From Limonium bicolor (taxonomy: Eukaryota > Streptophyta > Magnoliopsida > Caryophyllales > Plumbaginaceae), in the NCBI GenBank assembly GCA_023374045.1, contig CM041778.1, forward strand, positions 287,533,533 to 287,597,532: DNA of 64,000 nucleotides, written 5' to 3'. The notes beneath the pieces were generated by a model, which saw only the letters and a list, made by a program, of their open reading frames with translations, searched no databases and was not told the DNA's origin. Numbering within the stretch: the first letter of the stretch is position 1; every line of letters starts with the position of its first letter. The position numbers were made by a program, and so were the translations under genes. This document shows positions 25,784-37,375 of this stretch, in pieces.

Positions 25784-25888
25784 TCAATGCGGTTTCGCAC
25801 AACACGGAGAGTCCTGTGGAATCTAAAATTTTGGGGCATCACTCAAGCATCAACCAGACTTTTCACATCCATTACAAAGTCCAGTTGA

Positions 25889-25900
25889 TGGGGGGCAATC
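25889..25900 (+). promoter_or_regulatory. Polypurine tract of T1
   Basis: The purine-rich stretch ATGGGGGGCAATC lies against the 3' LTR start (TGTTATACC). It is the expected plus-strand DNA primer in reverse transcription. Confidence 0.75.
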
Positions 25901-27703
25901 TGTTATACCAAAATTTTGACCCTCCTGGTTAGGGTCTACGAGGTTTTGGTGTTGTGAGGGGCATTTAATCGAGTAATGAGAGATTCTGGCTCGTTCGGCG
26001 CATTCCAGTGCATGAGGAGCAGTTTCGTCATTGTCAGGGGCGTTTTCATAATTCTTAAGGCTCTTGAGACCTCTTATAGGCTTTCTCTCTCCTCCAAAAG
26101 ATGCCCAAATCAGCTTGAAATGCTTTGATATTTTAACCCATGATAGAGGATGACATTCTAAGAATAATGGCGTTGGAATTTTGATTTTTCGAATTTCCAA
26201 TAATTTTCTAGCAATTTCTGACTGAATCTGATGAGAAATTCAATTTAAAAATATTTCAACATTTAAAAAATTCTATTCCACTTCAGAAAATTCATAATTG
26301 CCATCCTTGACATGTGGTTAAAATTTCACAGCAAAATTCCTTTGGGAAGTCATTTAATTAAAATATCAAAATATCTTACTTTTACTAGATTTTCTTTATC
26401 TTTAAGAAAGTCTATATAAGGGGATAGGTTTTTTGATAAAATCATAATCTCACAAGCTCAAGAACCCTAGGGAGTCAGAAAGCACAGCCTCCTCTCTCTC
26501 TCTCACGTTTTCCAACACCTGGCCACCCGAATCATACCGAAAATCCCCCAAAATCACCATCTAAACTCGTTTTCCAATCCCCAAAGCACCAATAATCATC
26601 AAAGCCCCACAAAACACCACCAAAACGTGAAGAACAGCAAGAACAACCAACAACCAGAAGCTTGGTTCGAAAGCCTTTTGGGTCTGCCATCAACGGAGCA
26701 CTCGACGAATCCCGGTGTGAAGAATCATTGTGAATCCGCAGGTAAAACAGGTAGAAATTCCACTTTCCTAATTCTCTACGATATTATCTGTCTTGCCTCA
26801 AAATTTGGGCTCAAACTAACTCTTTTTCGCTTCTGTATTGCTAATTGTTTTAGCTACTGCCTTGTTACTTGTTTGCTAAGTTTCGTATTAATTTTGATTT
26901 CAATTTGAGTTAATTCAATTACTAAAGTGTTTATAATCTTTCAGGCTACACACCCATAAAATTTGAGCTCAAAACACCTTCGGGAACCTTCAAAAACCCA
27001 CTGTCCGTGGGTTGTCCGTGACCTCAGACTCATTGTCCGGGACCACAGACGGGTTGTCCGTGACCACGGAGGCCCACGGACGGTGGCGGGATTTTATATT
27101 TTTCAATTTTACAAATTTTAGGGTTTCTGTCAATACATGTCCGGGCCCACGGACACCCTGTCCGTGGCCCCGGACCTTTCAAGTTTGCGTTTTTATTTCT
27201 GTTCTGTTTTCGAAATCATTCAATTCAATTGGGGTCCGTGGTCTCAGACATTAGGTTCGTGGCTACGGACGTAATAAAAATTCGACCTAATTCTGCCTCC
27301 GAAACCCTAGTTTAGGTAGCTTTTAATTTCACTTTAATTTTCTGTCAAAAAACACTAAAAAATAAAAAAAAACAGAAGCGCGCCCCTAGGTTAAAAACAA
27401 CTTTGTAGAAAGCTGTAAATAAACCAAGTAGAGGAAAAATGACCTAGGAAGGGTAATGAAAGTAATTTGAACCCTAATTAAGTCGAATATCAAGCCCTCG
27501 AACCCGAACTCTGCCTTTCCTAATTTACTCTAGGTTAAAATTAGGTGGCGACTCATAATAGGTTCCAGTGAGCTAGCTTAGGTTTTAATAATTATTGTTA
27601 TATGACATAGTTATTAATCTTAGGTTATAAGTGGACCTAAAACCCGGTTAAGTCCTAATCAGCTTTAATCAACATAGGACTGGGTTTAAAATCGAGGCTC
27701 ACA
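25901..27703 (+). repeat. 3' LTR of T1
   Basis: It is 1803 bp and matches 16800-18601 throughout, with scattered substitutions, a shorter CT repeat and an extra 'atctttcag' stretch near 26936. It has a TATA box at 26413-26419 and the palindrome array at 26999-27270. Confidence 0.95.
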
Positions 27704-27782
27704 CACCCCATAAATGCTAACCGAGAGTGATCAGACACATTGGTCCGGGACCTTAGGTCCGGACCATGTCCCGGACCAGGCT
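27704..27782. repeat. Palindrome array of LTR B, right half
   Basis: This continues the array interrupted by T1. It starts with T1's target duplication CACCC (27704-27708) and includes GGTCCGGGACC at about 27741 and TCCCGGACC near 27769. Confidence 0.75.
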
Positions 27783-28378
27783 AATTTGCATAGAAAATGT
27801 GATTTTTAGATGGTGAATGGAGGGGGCTTGTTGGGTAATGTTATTATATGATTGTTATGAGTTGTTTGGTGGAGTTTTAAGGCCATTGGAGGTGTGAACA
27901 AGTGTGAGGTAAAATGAGAAGTAAATAACATAAGTGCTTAAGCTTGAACTACAATGATTTAGTGGTATTTAGATGAAGATCATTAGTGATGATATGAGTT
28001 TGGTTAATTAAAAGAAATTAACCACCCGATTCGATCAATGTTTTAGGGTTTGAGAATTTGGACTCCGAAAGAGAGTAAGCAACCGGACAACTGACGGAGT
28101 ACGGTATAGTTTTCTTGTGACCTGCTTGCTAACGAGGTGTCCCTCGACTTGTGTGCTATTTGTTTATGTGTGCCGACTAAACAAGATAAAGCATGCAACC
28201 GGTTTATTGTATTCATGTGTGTTGTTTGAAACTAACACAACTTACCTTGAGAACTTACTAACAATGTTTAGTAAAGAATTGTGTGAGAATAAGGAACACT
28301 CCCAAATATTGTTTTATTAGTAACCGAAAGAGGTTAACTAACAAACATTAACATTGAGACTTCTACTAACTAGAACTT

Positions 28379-28391
28379 GGGGGGGGGGGGG
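28379..28391. repeat. G13 homopolymer in LTR B
   Basis: Thirteen G in a row occur where LTR H has 'aacttgagtgagg' (62150). It is either a polymerase-slippage expansion or an assembly artefact. Confidence 0.8.
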
Positions 28392-29055
28392 AGTGAGGAA
28401 TCCGGAATCGTTCCGGCACATGTGTATTAGGGGAGGTCGGTATCCTTATCAGGTCCCGACTTCCAAATATGACTTGTCTTCGGGCTTGTCGCCTAGAGTC
28501 GACATATAGACTCGACCTCCTCGGACTTCTTGTTTTAGGAGGGAGGCATACTAAGATGGTGTGGTGGGATCCACCTAAATGCCAACTAATTCTAACAAAT
28601 ATTGTTTATGTACACTAATGGAGCTGATAACTCATTGGCTAGGGTTACTCGACCCGACAAGATAAATAATGAATTAAGTAACAACCATTCTAATTAAAGA
28701 ACGGTTGACTTAATTGAGATAAGAACTGAGATAAGATTGAGATAAGGTTTGAGATAAGATACAACCATCTCTATTTAAAGAATGGCTTGTATTCTAAGAC
28801 TGAGATAAGGATTAAGATTGAGGTAAGATAAGGTTGGACTGAGATCAAGAGGAAACATAACTTAAGGAGTTAAATGATTAACTCACTAATTAAGGGATCG
28901 CCTTTAAGTCGTTCATTGTGTTTGAACTTTGATTGTTCATATGTGGCTTGTGGTTTATTGCACTTTCTATTATGTTGTGCATCTAATCAATCTCCATGCT
29001 ATTGACAATTAGTCGTCGTAGCCCCGTTAGCTTGGGGGCCATAAGAGAATCGCAC

Positions 29056-29082
29056 CAGCAAAGGTGCTGACCCCCTCGGGGG
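29056..29082 (+). other. Two-hairpin LTR module, copy in B
   Basis: CAGCA-aagg-TGCTG, A, CCCCC-tc-GGGGG. Upstream (29020-29040) another small hairpin, AGCCCC-gttagctt-GGGGGC, is shared with C and H. Confidence 0.6.
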
Positions 29083-29456
29083 CTACTGATTATTTTGTAG
29101 GCGATTATCAGAAGGCGGCTATCCTGAGAGTAAGATGGGGTAGACGTATTACGGGTTTAAGTGTGACCTACGAGTTGTGCGTGTACTCTCGTATGGTAAT
29201 TTGTGTTAGTAAGTTGCATACGATGTAAGGAGTTTGTAAGTTTGTTATGTAATTGGTTAAGGCCTGTAAGTACTAATGTTCGGTATATTCGGGTCCATCA
29301 GACCGTAGCTAGATCTTGAAGAATTTAGTATGCCTAGTTGGTCACGTGGGTGACTAACGGCGGTAACACCAAATATTGTAAGAAATCCGCTGCAAGTTAG
29401 TATAAGTGAATGGAGGTTTATGAGATAAGTATGGCTTTATGAGTTGGGGTGTTACA

Positions 29457-31898
29457 AAAAGTAGTATCAGAGCGTAGTTACGCTCTGATGACAGGAATTT
29501 CCGAACTTAGGCGAATACTGAGGTTGAGTTTGAGTTATGGGTTAAGGGTTGAGAGATTGAGCGAGAGGTGCGATAGTTAGGACTTCCCGGTGTTTACCAG
29601 ATATCCATAGTACCTAAACCCACCCTCCACATCCCTTGCTTGAACTATGAGGAACAAACGCCAGAGAGAAGAAAGCCTTCTCTTACTCGGGAAAACCCGA
29701 TCTAGTAGTTAGTTAACAGTAAGCAATATGAGGAACAACTTGTTGTACAAAAGTTTACGAGAACTTGAAGGTTTTAATTGGAGCACAACGTGGAAATAGG
29801 CGCTACCAATGGAATTCTACCAGTAAGAGAATGGAAATTACTGACAACTGCATGGGTCGACATGCTACGCAGTCGAAATAACCCGCTATACTAAAGATAA
29901 GAAAAGCACTACGAGTGCAATGGATGGGAAAAGATAAGCGACATGAGTACCGGACAGTGGTCCGAATGAGCATAACAGTGGGATAATACAAAGCATGAGA
30001 GTTAAGATTACTGGAAAGTCCAGTTAGAAACGGGAACTCCAAACCCCATACAATGAGGAAGGTTACAAACCCGGCCAACATAACGCAGACGACGGTAAAA
30101 ACTTATACAAATTGTATACCGAATTAGGACTACAACGTAGTGCCTGACGGAGAATCATTACTTAGTAACCACGACAAAATGTGTGGAGACGGGAGCGAGG
30201 ATTAAGACATAAGTAAGTAACGAGGGGTTCCCTCAGAAAGAGGAACACCCTGACAAATGACAGTACTGTCAAACCAACCAGGAAACTACCGGATGGCTAG
30301 TTATCCAAAATAAGAGAACATCGAAGGAGTCCCGAGGACTACCAAAGATATAGAAATTAGATGGAAGTACCACTATCGACGCGCACAGTACCGGTAGCCC
30401 ATCTTGTATGGCGCACTTGCCGTAGCAAGTGCTACCACGGTTAAGTTATACGGAAAGCCATCATGGCAAGATAGTAGAATTCTACAATCGTAATACATAT
30501 TAATATCGGATTGTAAATCCATAAGAACCAGAGGGTAAGACCTTGGGAAGGCCTGACGGCCTGACCATGATAAGATGAGTCGACACACCAGTCAACAAGG
30601 AGCTGAACTTGGACGGAATACTAAACGATATAAATTTTCGCAGAGGTACAACCTACTACAATAACAACTGACAGTACGGTAAGAACACCAATCCCGAACC
30701 TTGAAGAGGGGGACCTAAGAGATCGCTCAGTTATCCGAGCAAAACACTATGTAAGCAATAACATATCAGGAATGTATTATAAGATACCATTGAGACTGTT
30801 GACACAACGTCTTCCAACAAGGACGGGATAAGACTCCCAGATCGACCACTAAGAATATCAGTAATAAACATTCTTCGTAGAAGATGTTGGTAAACCCTAG
30901 AAAAGGAAAGCTCAGAGGACTACCCCATAGAACGGGCACAGTCGAGCCGGATAAACTGATGAACAACAGTTAGCACTACTACCTAACTCATTAACACCCA
31001 AGTGTGAATGATCATTGACGGGTGGCGTAGTCAACAAATGTTGAACGAAGCGTTGAGATGGAAGCACATGATAACCTGGATAAATATTAAACACCGTAAG
31101 GTAGATGCCTAATACGAACCGAACCTTAATCGCTAAGAGACTCAAGTCCTTAAAAGCGGAAATATTATTGTAGACACTAAGTAACCTCAGATCACCTGAA
31201 TAAACTTCCATAGCAGGAAGCAGGATGCAGCAACTTACCATGAAACCCGGTACTATATTTAATATGTAACCTAACGGTTGAGAGAATGCAAAGAGCTAGA
31301 AACTTATGAGGATAACCTACAGATGAGTAAGAGTACAAGGAGTGAACCGAGCACCGGCTCTCACCCAATGACATTAGGCACTAAGAGCCTATGAGCCAAG
31401 GATGTTAACCACATCAGATCCCGAGGCGCAGTAAGTTGTAAGAGAGCTTATTTAAGCCATGAAGGAACTACATTCGTAGATATGAACGGTTACAAACCTA
31501 TACCTTAGATTGTGGAAAAATTGCCAGGAAAGGGCATCAATGATAATGTTGAGATAATGCTATTGACAGGGGCGAAGAACGAACCATTCCTTTTAGGGTG
31601 GGGATACCTCTCCTTGTTGTGAGGCCATGGGTGGGAATAAACCCCTCAATAAGGGCTTTCACTTGTTAGAGATAGAATACGCTTTTGTTAGAGAATGGAA
31701 ACCGTAAACCTTGAGATTACCTTAGAATGTACCAGATACACTTGAGTAATAAGGAAGGCTGCATAGACAGACCTCATGTCCAACACCCAGGATTTAAGAA
31801 TCAGTAATCGTTAGAGATAAACATTGTGAGTGCACTGTATGACACGTCAAATGACCAACACTCAGAAGAGCTTGTGATTCAACGGATGACTTCTTCAG
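29457..31898 (+). mobile_element. Interior of element B: primer site, then non-coding
   Basis: The first 100 bp resemble the leader of H (the primer region, then related AT-rich leader sequence). TAGTATCAGAGC at 29462-29473 is the Met-tRNA primer site with one change from the usual TGGTATCAGAGC. After about 29570 I see no gag, protease or pol motif on either strand; the open frames are short and on the wrong strand. The element could be a non-autonomous derivative with non-coding filler, or the rest of the region could be another unrecognised insertion. LTR E begins at 31899. Confidence 0.6.
29462..29473 (+). promoter_or_regulatory. Primer-binding site of B (initiator Met tRNA)
   Basis: TAGTATCAGAGC lies five bases after the LTR end. 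It overlaps a perfect 11-bp inverted repeat, ATCAGAGCGTA / TACGCTCTGAT with loop gt (29466-29489). Confidence 0.8.
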
Positions 31899-32167
31899 TG
31901 TAACACCCCTATTTAACGTATTTACAGCGGAATTAAAATCCTAAGGCGATTACAGACCATTGGGTTCCAAACACCCGGTACCAACCTCACCAATTACAAC
32001 CATTACAATTATCTAAGTTACGGTCTGAACTCAAGAAAACAACGTAAACAAAACTAAACGTAAAACAGAATAACTCTTCACAATTCCTAATTCCCGTCCC
32101 AATCACTCATGCTCTTCGTGGCCACCTGTATAAACAATTCGTACCGGCAAGATGAAACCAAGCAGCC

Positions 32168-32207
32168 CACCCCGGAAGGGGTGAGTCAGTTCCCTGGAAT
32201 GGAACTG
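32168..32207 (-). other. Two-hairpin LTR module, copy in E
   Basis: On the minus strand it reads CAGTTCC-loop-GGAACTG, A, CT, then CACCCC-loop-GGGGTG. Both stems differ from those in the other LTRs, yet both still pair. This is the clearest case of paired change. Confidence 0.6.
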
Positions 32208-32547
32208 GTACAATTCTCCAAAACAACATTTAAAACATAACTCTTCAAAATAAACAGTAACTTGAGATCAAACTCTTGAAAGTAAAACAGGGAAAAAAGA
32301 CACTTTAAAATCACCAAGTCAAAGATAACAAGTTAAGGATAAAGATAAATAATAGAAAGGTAAAGTTAGTCAATCCAAAAACCACACCATGAGTTAGTGA
32401 ACATCCAATGCTCAAGTTAGAACCAATTCCAGTTAGGAGTAGAAAGACCTAAGTAGTCACAAGGACTAGGAATGGAAAGATAGATATCCAAGAACCAACA
32501 ACTCAAGAGTGGAATAAAACCAATTGGGAGAGATGGCCCCCACCGCC

Positions 32548-32688
32548 AAGTACGTCCTTTTAGGACAGGGGATATACAACCCCTCACTGTTTACTACGTC
32601 CCTTTTGGGACAGGGGATATACAACCCCTCACTGTTTACTACGTCCCTTTTGGGACAGGGGATATACAGCCCCTCACTGTTACCATTG
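32548..32688. repeat. Three 45-bp tandem units in LTR E
   Basis: Each unit has GTCCC-tttt-GGGAC and AGGGGAT...CCCCTC, two small hairpins. Copies 1 and 2 are nearly identical and copy 3 has one change before it ends early. The open frame at 32524-32799 is a by-product. Confidence 0.85.
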
Positions 32689-33427
32689 AAGACGCGCGCA
32701 CGTCAAACAACAAGACCCAGCTCATGGATGAAACGATATCCAGAGTCAAAAGAAGAATTACCAAGATTGTCCTTCTTCATATTTCCACTAAATCACTAAC
32801 TACCCAGAGCAATACCAAAACACTCAGTCTTACAGAGTGCAGAAGCGTAAACACTAAGCAGTTAATGTCTAATGGAACAACCAAATAAAAGGAACCAATA
32901 CCCATGTAAGTTTCACATTCAGGGCTCAGTTAGTCACACAAGCTGAGTTAGTCACACAACCATTTCCTTTTAGAAATCCATTTTAGCTCAATTAGCGTTT
33001 GTCACAAACATCCCTTAAGTCTTGTTAGCAAAGCATAAGAGTATGAGAAATCGTACCTGGTATGTGTAGAAGCAGTAACCAAACTTGATAATGCAAACTT
33101 CCACTAATCACCTATATTTAAGGTGTTCCAAGTATTGATTAGTTAAGGAGCTATAATGCTAAACAACTTCCATTCTTACTGGTTTATAGTTTCTGGTTAC
33201 AATTACTCTGTCCTAAGGATCTGGACTAGATCTCGTTGAATAAATCTTCCATTAGGCCCGTCTCATTTAATCTGGAATGATTTAGGGTTTAATCCTGAGA
33301 GCGGCCCAACTCTCTTTGAATCGTTTTAGTGGGCTTTTGGAGTTCATAGACTTGGGCCCAGTAGGTTAGCCCAAGACCGTGTTACGTTTACGTTGTTTGA
33401 TTAAATTCCCTAAAAAGATTCCCGTGA

Positions 33428-34690
33428 TGTAACACCCCTCTCGATAAACACGTAATAATCCCTCACGTAGCATAATTAAAAGACGTCTCACCGCGGAAGC
33501 ATAAATTACATAACCTCTCACACGGGTGTCACCTGCCATTACTCGCTCATGCGAGTAACGAAGCATAAACTAAATCCAACAACGAAAATAACAGCACTAC
33601 CAAACCGCTGTGACAACGAGATAAATCCTATACATCAAACTAAGTCCAAAACCATAACCATCGACAAGTGAGCATCTACCCTGATCTCATACCTTAGCTT
33701 CAATGATGAACAACAACCTGCAACAAGCCGTATAGGCTCGGCGATAAATGCTGAGTATGCGGGCCTGGACCCTATTGGTCACTTGTCATTTTAACCATCT
33801 TGATATTAGATTGATTTCATGCCTTACCATTTTATAGTTATAATCAATACTGTAACAAGCATACATAAACATATAATCATCCATCCAATCCAACAGTCAT
33901 TATATTTCACAAAGAACAGTTGCATAAACGAACGTATCAAATAATTACAATTCAATAAATAATCGCCTTAGCGAACGGTCTCCACCTTTAATATTGTTTG
34001 GCCTTCAAGGCCCCATCCATCCAAACCATGCTTAATTAATTACCAATTGTGCGTCATGTTGGGACAACCCGGTTAACCTTACCAATGGACAGTAGTCCTC
34101 CCGTACACACAAAGGTGCTCATTTCGCCAGAGGTCCGGAGGCCCCTGACTATTCACTTTGCCTCGTAAGGCGTCCATATAAAGGTCGTAGCCATGTACCA
34201 ATAATAGGTACCACCTGTCCCACGATCCAATTAGGGCTCGTTGGGTAATTTCCTAGAGCGGGACCCGATCGGGTACCACTCAGTGATCACAAATGCGCAA
34301 CCAAGTAGTTCGTAAACTACCGGGATTCCTCCACTCATCTCATACCAACTCTCTCATAATGTTTAAGATATTCTCTTAGTCTTATGGAGATTACATTATA
34401 CCATTTAGCTGCCCAATGGGTCTTACGCATGCCTAGAAGTAATCTAGGTTATATTCATGTTCGAGATCCATGCTCCAGAGACCGACATTGTCGTATCTCG
34501 TACCTAAGTGTTTTACTTAGGTTATTCATATAATTAATATTAATAATAAAGGTATTATATCAAGTAACCATTGTGTCATCACATCAACGCATATGTATGT
34601 TTATATAAGTCGATCTATAGTCGACGTAGTGTTAGTCCCGTAGGTAGCTCACGCATAATTAAATAACGCATTAACACACATCATCATATG
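33428..34690 (-). mobile_element. Partial LTR F, minus strand
   Basis: It starts TGTAACACCCCTCTCG and follows LTR G (51894 onward) over about 1.26 kb: the CCGCGGAAG block, 'cgggtgtcacc-gccattactcg', 'gggcctggaccct' and the 'tcgatctatagtcgacgtagtgttagtcccgt' region. The match fades near 34690, where LTR K starts in the opposite direction. The left duplication would be CGTGA (33423-33427). Confidence 0.65.
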
Positions 34691-36647
34691 CAATTTGCAG
34701 TAACCTAAACTAATTAAACATGGATTAAATGTCTAATCACATTAATTAAGGCCTAAACATGCCTTAAAAGTCAAATGAGAACAACAACGGTCAACACAAA
34801 GCAAGATATTGCACCCTTTGACTGTTTAGGGTAAATACATACCCAAATGAACTTCTTAGGACCTAAAACTTTGTACTAAGCTTATTAACACATAACTAAA
34901 CATACTAAAATCGTTGGACAACACTCCAACACAAAGAACAAGCATTTACATGCTTCAAGGTCAAGTAGGGCAAAAATGTGCTCTAAGAAACCTTAAAGGT
35001 CTTATGACCTCTAAATGATATAAACTTGGATTCCTATGATCAATAATCATGTAAGGAACACAACAAAACAGTTCTCAAATAAAACTAAGCTCAGAAACAC
35101 CTTGTGACACAAAATGTGCGCAAAAACACCTTAAAGCACGTTTTTGTGTATGAGCTCTAAGATAATGACTTTTTGTTACTTTAAAGACTAGATTACATTC
35201 TTTGTATCATTTATGTGACATGATAGACTATATTATAAAGTCTAAATCAAAGTTTAAAAATAAAATCAAAATGGGTGATTTTGGATGAATAGTACCCAAA
35301 AATAACATTTAATTACTTAACTTAAACTATGGTCAAATGTCATTCATTGACCATACCAAGCATTGACGCCCCATATTAGCTGTCATACCCATCCATTAAG
35401 CAACATAAATATCCTAGCAAATCTAATGAATCATCATTTACTATTACATAAAGTAACATTAATTTCTTTAAAAGCTAATGTTTGTAATAAGGCCATGTAC
35501 TTTAGGCCATTTTATTTAGTATTATAAGGTTTTAAGTTTTAGGTAATTAAAATGTATTACCGTAAGGAATTGGGGTAATAAGTGTAATTAAATTAAATTT
35601 GGGGGCTATATAGTAATAAAGCCGAAATTGGAGGTTTAAAGGAGTTTAAATAAAAATTATAAGATTTTATAAAGTTTTCGGGTTAAATTATAATTTCTGA
35701 AAAATATGGGTATAAAACCGTAATATATGGAGATTAATCGGCAAGGCAATATTAAGGAGGTCAACCTTGACCATATGGTAGGTTTTGACCAAATTAGATA
35801 AGTTAAATAACTTATTTAAAGGTTTTATAAGATAAGTATTTAATTGTAACAATTTTATAACATATGTGGTAAATATGTTATTACCAAAAATAAAGGGTGT
35901 AAGATGGTATTATAAACACCCATGGGCTATTAGGAATTTTTAGGAATTTGTTTGGTTGGTTTTGGAATTAAAATAAACTATATATGTATAATATATAGTT
36001 ATTATGTCATTATGACACTTTGGAATAATAGATGGGGTGGAATAGTAATAACCGAGTATATATGGGTTAGTAACGTTAATTATAACCCTTGGGTAAAATT
36101 TGGTGATTTTTAGAATTATATAAGAGTATTATATAAGATATATGTATAATATATAGTTTTGATGATATGATAAAACTATATGTTATAAATTGGGCCAAAT
36201 GACAATTACAGAAAGTGGAAAGGTTGAAAAATAATATGGAACAACATAGGGGTCTGTTCGCATATTAAAAATAATATATAACCATAGGTTATATTTATAT
36301 TAAGGTTTAAAATGTTATAATATATGATATATATTACATAACATTATATATGTGGCCATTTTATAAATTTGGAAAGTTAAAGGGGTTAGAAATCAATTAA
36401 TAAAACAGACAAGGTCTGTTCGGAAATTTTACAAAAATAAAACCATATATTATACCCTTTTTTAAGTTAAAAATGTCATATTATATATATATATAACATG
36501 GTATAAATAATGGGGTGAATTTGTAAATAAAGGAAACTATGGGATATGAAAAAGAATAAGGCTTTGATATGGTGCCCATGCGGCAATATTATATAGTTTT
36601 GTATAAAAACTATAGGTTATAAATTAAAGGAAATAAAAATATCATAT

Positions 36648-37120
36648 TGTGGGCATGGATTTTGAACCCTTAAGTATTGAGCTTAAGGCGTCAAGGTTCG
36701 ATTTGCAATTAGAATAACTAAACCTAAATTATAAAATTAAAGCTTAATTATTCTAACTGGCCCACACAAATCTGAGTAGAGTCGCCACCTAAGTTTTAAC
36801 CTTTTAAACTTAGAAAGGAAATGTTACTACGATTTTTAGAGCTATGGGTCCGGGGGCTTGGTATGAAATTTATAAAGGTTCAGATTCCTTCATTACCCTT
36901 TACCGATGTGCCAATATAACTTGTTGTCTCATATTGCGCATTTCTCTATTTTCACAGTATCACAACCCATATGAACGTTGCCACCTTAAAGTCCGTATTC
37001 TTTCCAAAAATGGGATAATGATCCATTGAATGAAAAGACACCACTTTACCCTTAGCCATGTACCGACCCTAGAAAAACCATGTTCATGTTTAAAGGAGGG
37101 TAAAGATTTTGGGGATAACA
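36648..37120 (-). repeat. 3' LTR of J (left copy)
   Basis: On the plus strand it starts TGTGGGCATGG and ends GGGGATAACA. It is identical in length to the right copy. Confidence 0.95.
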
Positions 37121-37136
37121 GATTGCTCCCCGTCAA
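37121..37136 (-). promoter_or_regulatory. Polypurine tract of J
   Basis: On the minus strand, TTGACGGGGAGCAATC directly precedes the 3' LTR. Extra copies of the type TGGGGGCAATC are at 38848-38860 and 40102-40114. Confidence 0.7.
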
Positions 37137-37375
37137 CTTAATTTTGTAATGTGAATGAAAGGTTAAGTTGACGCTTGACAATACCCAAAATATTTACAAA
37201 CCCCGTCCCTTTTCCTGTGTTCATATGTGTTGACTGCCTTGAAAAGACGCTTGAGCTTACCGAGTTATTCGAAGGCGCTGGCGACCTAAATAAGATGCAT
37301 GTCATCGTTCCAAGGCCCGAACCTATCCAAGCGAGAAAATTCAAGCAAGTATCCAGGTGCTTCTGTGTGATATAA

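Larger units (their letters stand above)
22761..25888 (+). other. T1 long 3' untranslated region
   Basis: The 3.1 kb between pol and the 3' LTR have no credible gene. They hold three extra polypurine-like motifs (23201, 24290, 24361), a 30-bp tandem array (24630-25130), a CATCAG microsatellite (25429-25477), a 43-51 bp array (25517-25783) and a GGCGATGGCAATAAGTCC motif (25355) shared with element J. The long minus-strand frames over the 30-bp array exist only because 30 is a multiple of three. Such tandem repeats before the 3' LTR are known for Tat/Ogre elements. Confidence 0.8.
16800..27703 (+). mobile_element. T1: Tat/Ogre-type Ty3/gypsy retrotransposon
   Basis: The 10.9-kb element has 1.8-kb LTRs (16800-18601 and 25901-27703), the perfect duplication CACCC (16795-16799 and 27704-27708), a primer site directly after the 5' LTR and a polypurine tract directly before the 3' LTR. 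The pol gene carries a Ty3 RNase H followed by a second, archaeal-type RNase H, a hallmark of the Tat lineage. gag and protease are absent, so this copy is non-autonomous even before its stops are counted. In the first 600 bp or so of the two LTRs I count about 22 substitutions, near 3.5 %, which makes it older than J and the Sirevirus. It sits inside LTR B. Confidence 0.93.
5887..29456 (+). mobile_element. 5' LTR of element B, interrupted by C, D and T1
   Basis: The LTR starts TGAAATACCCC at 5887 inside the CACTA-1 transposase and ends GGGGTGTTACA at 29456, directly before a Met-tRNA primer site. Removing the insertions and their duplications leaves about 4.6 kb, assembled from 5887-7789, 11935-12715, 16630-16799 and 27709-29456. 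It carries the U3 region typical of the family, a palindrome array split by T1 (16688-16799 and 27740-27782), the two-hairpin module (29056-29082) and the TCCGCTGC block near 29386. The left target duplication would be CATAA (5882-5886). No 3' LTR was found within the window. Confidence 0.85.
31899..33427 (-). mobile_element. Partial LTR E, minus strand
   Basis: It starts TGTAACACCCC at 31899. CAGCGGAA at 31925 (complement of TTCCGCTG), the two-hairpin module (32168-32207) and a segment near 33055 like the 'gtacggtat...gctaac' region of B show it to be a long-LTR family member read on the minus strand. It contains a 45-bp triplication (32548-32688). It seems to be cut at 33428 by LTR F. The left duplication would be TTCAG; its true right partner was not found. 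Confidence 0.65.

Noticed and set aside
31899..32922. LTR E as a 1019-bp solo LTR ending ...TTTCACA at 32917 with duplication TTCAG (31894-31898 and 32918-32922)
   Set aside because: Similarity to the other long LTRs continues past 32917 (near 33055 it matches the 'gtacggtat...gctaac' segment of B), so the five-base match is probably chance.
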